The notes below the pieces were generated by a model. It worked only from the letters and a program-made list of their open reading frames with translations, searched no databases and was not told the origin of the DNA. The translations under genes and the position numbers were made by a program. Below, piece after piece: positions 5,067 to 8,067 of a stretch of DNA of 8,067 bases. The DNA is taken from the NCBI GenBank assembly GCA_041588495.1, contig JBFGWM010000128.1:1-8067 (forward strand). The letters are read 5' to 3'. Position 1 is the stretch's first letter. The number at the start of each line of letters is the position of its first letter. Origin of the DNA: JBFGWM01 sp041588495 (GTDB lineage: Bacteria; Pseudomonadota; Gammaproteobacteria; Pseudomonadales; JBFGWM01).

Positions 5067-5104
5067 TGAAGGCTACGGACCACTGACAGGCACCGGGGTA
5101 AGGG

Positions 5105-6385
<1,281 letters not shown>

Positions 6386-6398
6386 CGCTTCCCTGTTC

Positions 6399-6424
6399 CG
6401 CCCTTCCCGGGCGTTTCGCGCCCG
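6399..6424 (+). terminator. Hairpins after clpX, possible weak terminator
   Basis: Fourteen bases after the clpX stop, CGCCC (6399-6403) pairs with GGGCG (6409-6413), followed by TTTCG. Alternatively CGGGCG (6408-6413) pairs with CGCCCG (6419-6424). The two folds exclude each other. Only three T follow the first, so efficient intrinsic termination is doubtful. Confidence 0.3.
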
Positions 6425-6456
6425 CTTGCCCGGGGGCGGCGTCGTGGCGCCAGATC

Positions 6457-6492
6457 GGCCATTCCGAGTCTTGTATTTTGGTTCGAATGGCC
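6457..6492 (+). repeat. Perfect 8-bp inverted repeat across the lon promoter
   Basis: GGCCATTC (6457-6464) and GAATGGCC (6485-6492) are exact inverted copies with a 20-base gap. Allowing one bulged base, two further pairs can form. The arms bracket the -35 box, and the right arm overlaps the first two bases of the -10 box. The position suits an operator; a leader RNA hairpin is not possible because the arms lie upstream of the predicted start. It is not the CIRCE or HAIR sequence. Confidence 0.5.
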
Positions 6493-6498
6493 CCATCT
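6470..6498 (+). promoter_or_regulatory. Sigma32 (heat-shock) promoter of lon
   Basis: CTTGTA (6470-6475) and CCCCATCT (6491-6498) are 15 bases apart. The -10 matches the sigma32 consensus CCCCATNT completely, the -35 matches CTTGAA at five of six positions, and the spacing is within the normal 13-17. Transcription should begin near 6504-6506, giving a leader of about 120 bases. E. coli lon is likewise a sigma32 gene, so the context agrees. Confidence 0.7.
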
Positions 6499-6564
6499 TA
6501 GAACCAGAATCTTTCATTTATCCGCGACGCACGCGACTTCCGGGCTGGATCCTGAACTTGGCGT

Positions 6565-6590
6565 GTTCCGGCACCGGAGCATGCCGGGAC
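6565..6590 (+). other. Stem-loop in the lon leader
   Basis: GTTCCGGCA (6565-6573) pairs with TGCCGGGAC (6582-6590), nine pairs including one wobble, with an 8-base loop. It ends 26 bases before the GGAG ribosome binding site (6617-6620), so it does not itself cover the site. No T-run follows. Confidence 0.4.
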
Positions 6591-6626
6591 CCGGGTGGGT
6601 GCGTACGCAAATCGACGGAGTAACGC

Positions 6627-8067
6627 ATGGAACAGGCGGACGCGGGAACTGGAGCAGAGCGCGGCGAATATCCCCTGTTGCCGCTGCGCGACGTGGTCGT
6701 GTATCCGCACATGGTGATCCCGCTGTTCGTGGGCCGCGAGCGTTCCATCAATGCCCTCGAGGCCGCCATGGCCGGCGACAAGCAGGTCCTGCTGGTGGCC
6801 CAGCGCAACGCATCCGACGATGACCCCTGGGAGAACGACATCTACCAGGTGGGTACCGTTTCCACGATCCTGCAACTGCTCAAGCTTCCGGACGGCACCA
6901 TCAAGGTGCTGGTCGAGGGCGGCTTTCGCGCCACCGTGGAAGAGTTCATCGCCGACGACGATTATTTCCGAGCGGTCACCGTCCCCATGGACACCGAGAT
7001 GGTCGCCGAGCGCGAATCAGAGGTGCTGGTGCGCTCCCTGAAGTCGCAGTTCGACCAGTACGTGCAGATGAGCAAGAAGGTGTCCGCCGAGGTGCTGACC
7101 TCCCTGGCCAGCATCGACGAACCCGGGCGCCTCGCCGACACCATCGCGGCGCACATGGCACTCAAGCTCGAGGAAAAGCAGAAGGTGCTGGAGATCGGCT
7201 CCGAGCGCGATCGCATGGAGCACCTGCTGACCCTGCTGGAAACCGAGATCGACCTGTTCCAGGTCGAGAAGCGGATCCGTGGCCGGGTCAAGAAGCAGAT
7301 GGAGAAAAGCCAGCGCGAGTACTACCTCAACGAGCAGATGAAGGCGATCCAGAAGGAACTCGGCGACATCGAGGACGCGCCCTCCGAGTGGGAGGATCTC
7401 AAGAAGCGCATCGAGACCTCCGGCATGACCAAGGAGGCCCGTGAGAAGGCGACCGCCGAACTCAACAAGCTGCGCATGATGTCGCCGATGTCCGCGGAGG
7501 CGACCGTGGTGCGCAGTTACCTCGACTGGATTCTCGGCGTGCCCTGGAAGAAGCGCAGCAAGACCCGCGCGGACATCCACCGCGCCGAGCAGATCCTCGA
7601 GGAGGATCACTACGGGCTCGAGGAGGTCAAGGCGCGGATCCTCGAGTACCTGGCGGTCCAGCAGCGGGTGAAGAAGGTCAAGGGACAGGTCCTGTGCCTG
7701 GTCGGACCGCCCGGTGTCGGCAAGACCTCCCTGGGCCAGTCGATCGCGCGGGCCACCAACCGCAAGTTCATCCGCATGGCGCTGGGCGGCGTCCGCGACG
7801 AGGCCGAGATTCGTGGCCACCGGCGCACCTACATCGGTTCAATGCCCGGCAAGCTGGTGCAGAAACTCAGCAAGGTGGGCGTGCGCAACCCGTTGTTCCT
7901 GCTCGACGAGGTCGACAAGATGGGCATGGACCAGCGCGGCGATCCGGCATCGGCCCTGCTCGAGGTGCTGGATCCCGAGCAGAACTTCTCGTTCTCGGAT
8001 CACTACCTCGAGGTGCCGTTCGATCTGAGCCGTGTGTTCTTCATCACCACGGCCAACGTGCTGGATA
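6627..8067 (+). CDS. lon: ATP-dependent protease Lon, 3'-partial
   Basis: Homohexameric AAA+ serine protease that degrades misfolded and short-lived regulatory proteins in the cytoplasm. The frame is open from ATG 6627 to the right edge, 480 full codons of roughly 800. The N-terminal substrate-binding domain begins at LPLRDVVVYPHMVIPL (18-33). A charged, coiled-coil-like helical region follows (about 190-310, including KSQREYYLNEQMKAIQKEL). The AAA+ module has Walker A GPPGVGKT (360-367) and Walker B with Asp427 and Glu428, each four later than in E. coli. The ATPase sensor-1 Asn appears in FITTAN near the edge. The catalytic Ser-Lys dyad lies outside the window, so proteolytic activity cannot be judged. 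The ribosome binding site GGAG is six bases before the ATG. It is preceded by a 241-base gap with a heat-shock promoter, so it appears independently controlled from clpPX. Confidence 0.97.
   Translation, partial: MEQADAGTGAERGEYPLLPLRDVVVYPHMVIPLFVGRERSINALEAAMAGDKQVLLVAQRNASDDDPWENDIYQVGTVSTILQLLKLPDGTIKVLVEGGFRATVEEFIADDDYFRAVTVPMDTEMVAERESEVLVRSLKSQFDQYVQMSKKVSAEVLTSLASIDEPGRLADTIAAHMALKLEEKQKVLEIGSERDRMEHLLTLLETEIDLFQVEKRIRGRVKKQMEKSQREYYLNEQMKAIQKELGDIEDAPSEWEDLKKRIETSGMTKEAREKATAELNKLRMMSPMSAEATVVRSYLDWILGVPWKKRSKTRADIHRAEQILEEDHYGLEEVKARILEYLAVQQRVKKVKGQVLCLVGPPGVGKTSLGQSIARATNRKFIRMALGGVRDEAEIRGHRRTYIGSMPGKLVQKLSKVGVRNPLFLLDEVDKMGMDQRGDPASALLEVLDPEQNFSFSDHYLEVPFDLSRVFFITTANVLD

Noticed and set aside
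6480..6488. GGTTCGAAT upstream of lon, looking like a tRNA T-loop or attachment-site remnant
   Set aside because: The flanks do not form a T-stem or acceptor, no integrase or mobile gene is near, and the sequence is explained by the inverted repeat and promoter spacer.

Overview
The window is a GC-rich stretch of ordinary bacterial housekeeping genes. The protein sequences and the gene order (cysS, folD, a tRNA cluster, tig, clpP, clpX, lon) point to a gammaproteobacterium, probably of the Chromatiales/Ectothiorhodospiraceae or pseudomonad type. That placement is inferred from family resemblance and remembered gene order, because no search was run. No mobile element, CRISPR array, phage gene or foreign-looking segment is visible.

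Layout. (1) 1-1170, + strand: cysS (cysteinyl-tRNA synthetase), entering from the left edge with about 69 N-terminal codons outside the window. Its frame is intact except for one in-frame TAG at 553-555, exactly where E. coli CysRS has Trp254. (2) 1188-2045, - strand: folD, convergent with cysS and ending in TAG. (3) 2046-2270: divergent control region. It holds a good sigma70-type promoter for the tRNAs and, on the minus strand, a terminator- or attenuator-like hairpin with a T7 tract upstream of folD. (4) 2271-2822, + strand: four tRNA genes, Pro(TGG), Arg(TCT), His(GTG) and Lys(CTT), all with encoded CCA and with strong hairpins in every spacer. (5) 2959-4269: tig (trigger factor) with a histidine-rich insertion. 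(6) 4376-5026 clpP and 5105-6385 clpX: the two subunits of the ClpXP protease. (7) 6627 to the right edge: lon, cut after 480 codons. It is preceded by a convincing heat-shock (sigma32-type) promoter that overlaps a perfect 8-bp inverted repeat.

The right half is a protein-quality-control block: a ribosome-bound chaperone, the ClpXP ATP-dependent protease and the Lon protease. Sigma32-like promoters are seen ahead of lon (strong) and clpX (weaker). The left half serves translation: tRNA charging, one-carbon folate metabolism that feeds formyl-Met-tRNA and purine synthesis, and tRNAs.

No new gene system was found. The most notable observation is the amber codon inside cysS, an essential gene. 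Because folD in the same window uses TAG as its proper stop, genome-wide reassignment of UAG is unlikely. A sequence error, a recent nonsense mutation with a second copy elsewhere, or amber suppression are the live explanations. Next come the promoter architecture of lon, the folD leader structure and the His-rich loop in trigger factor.
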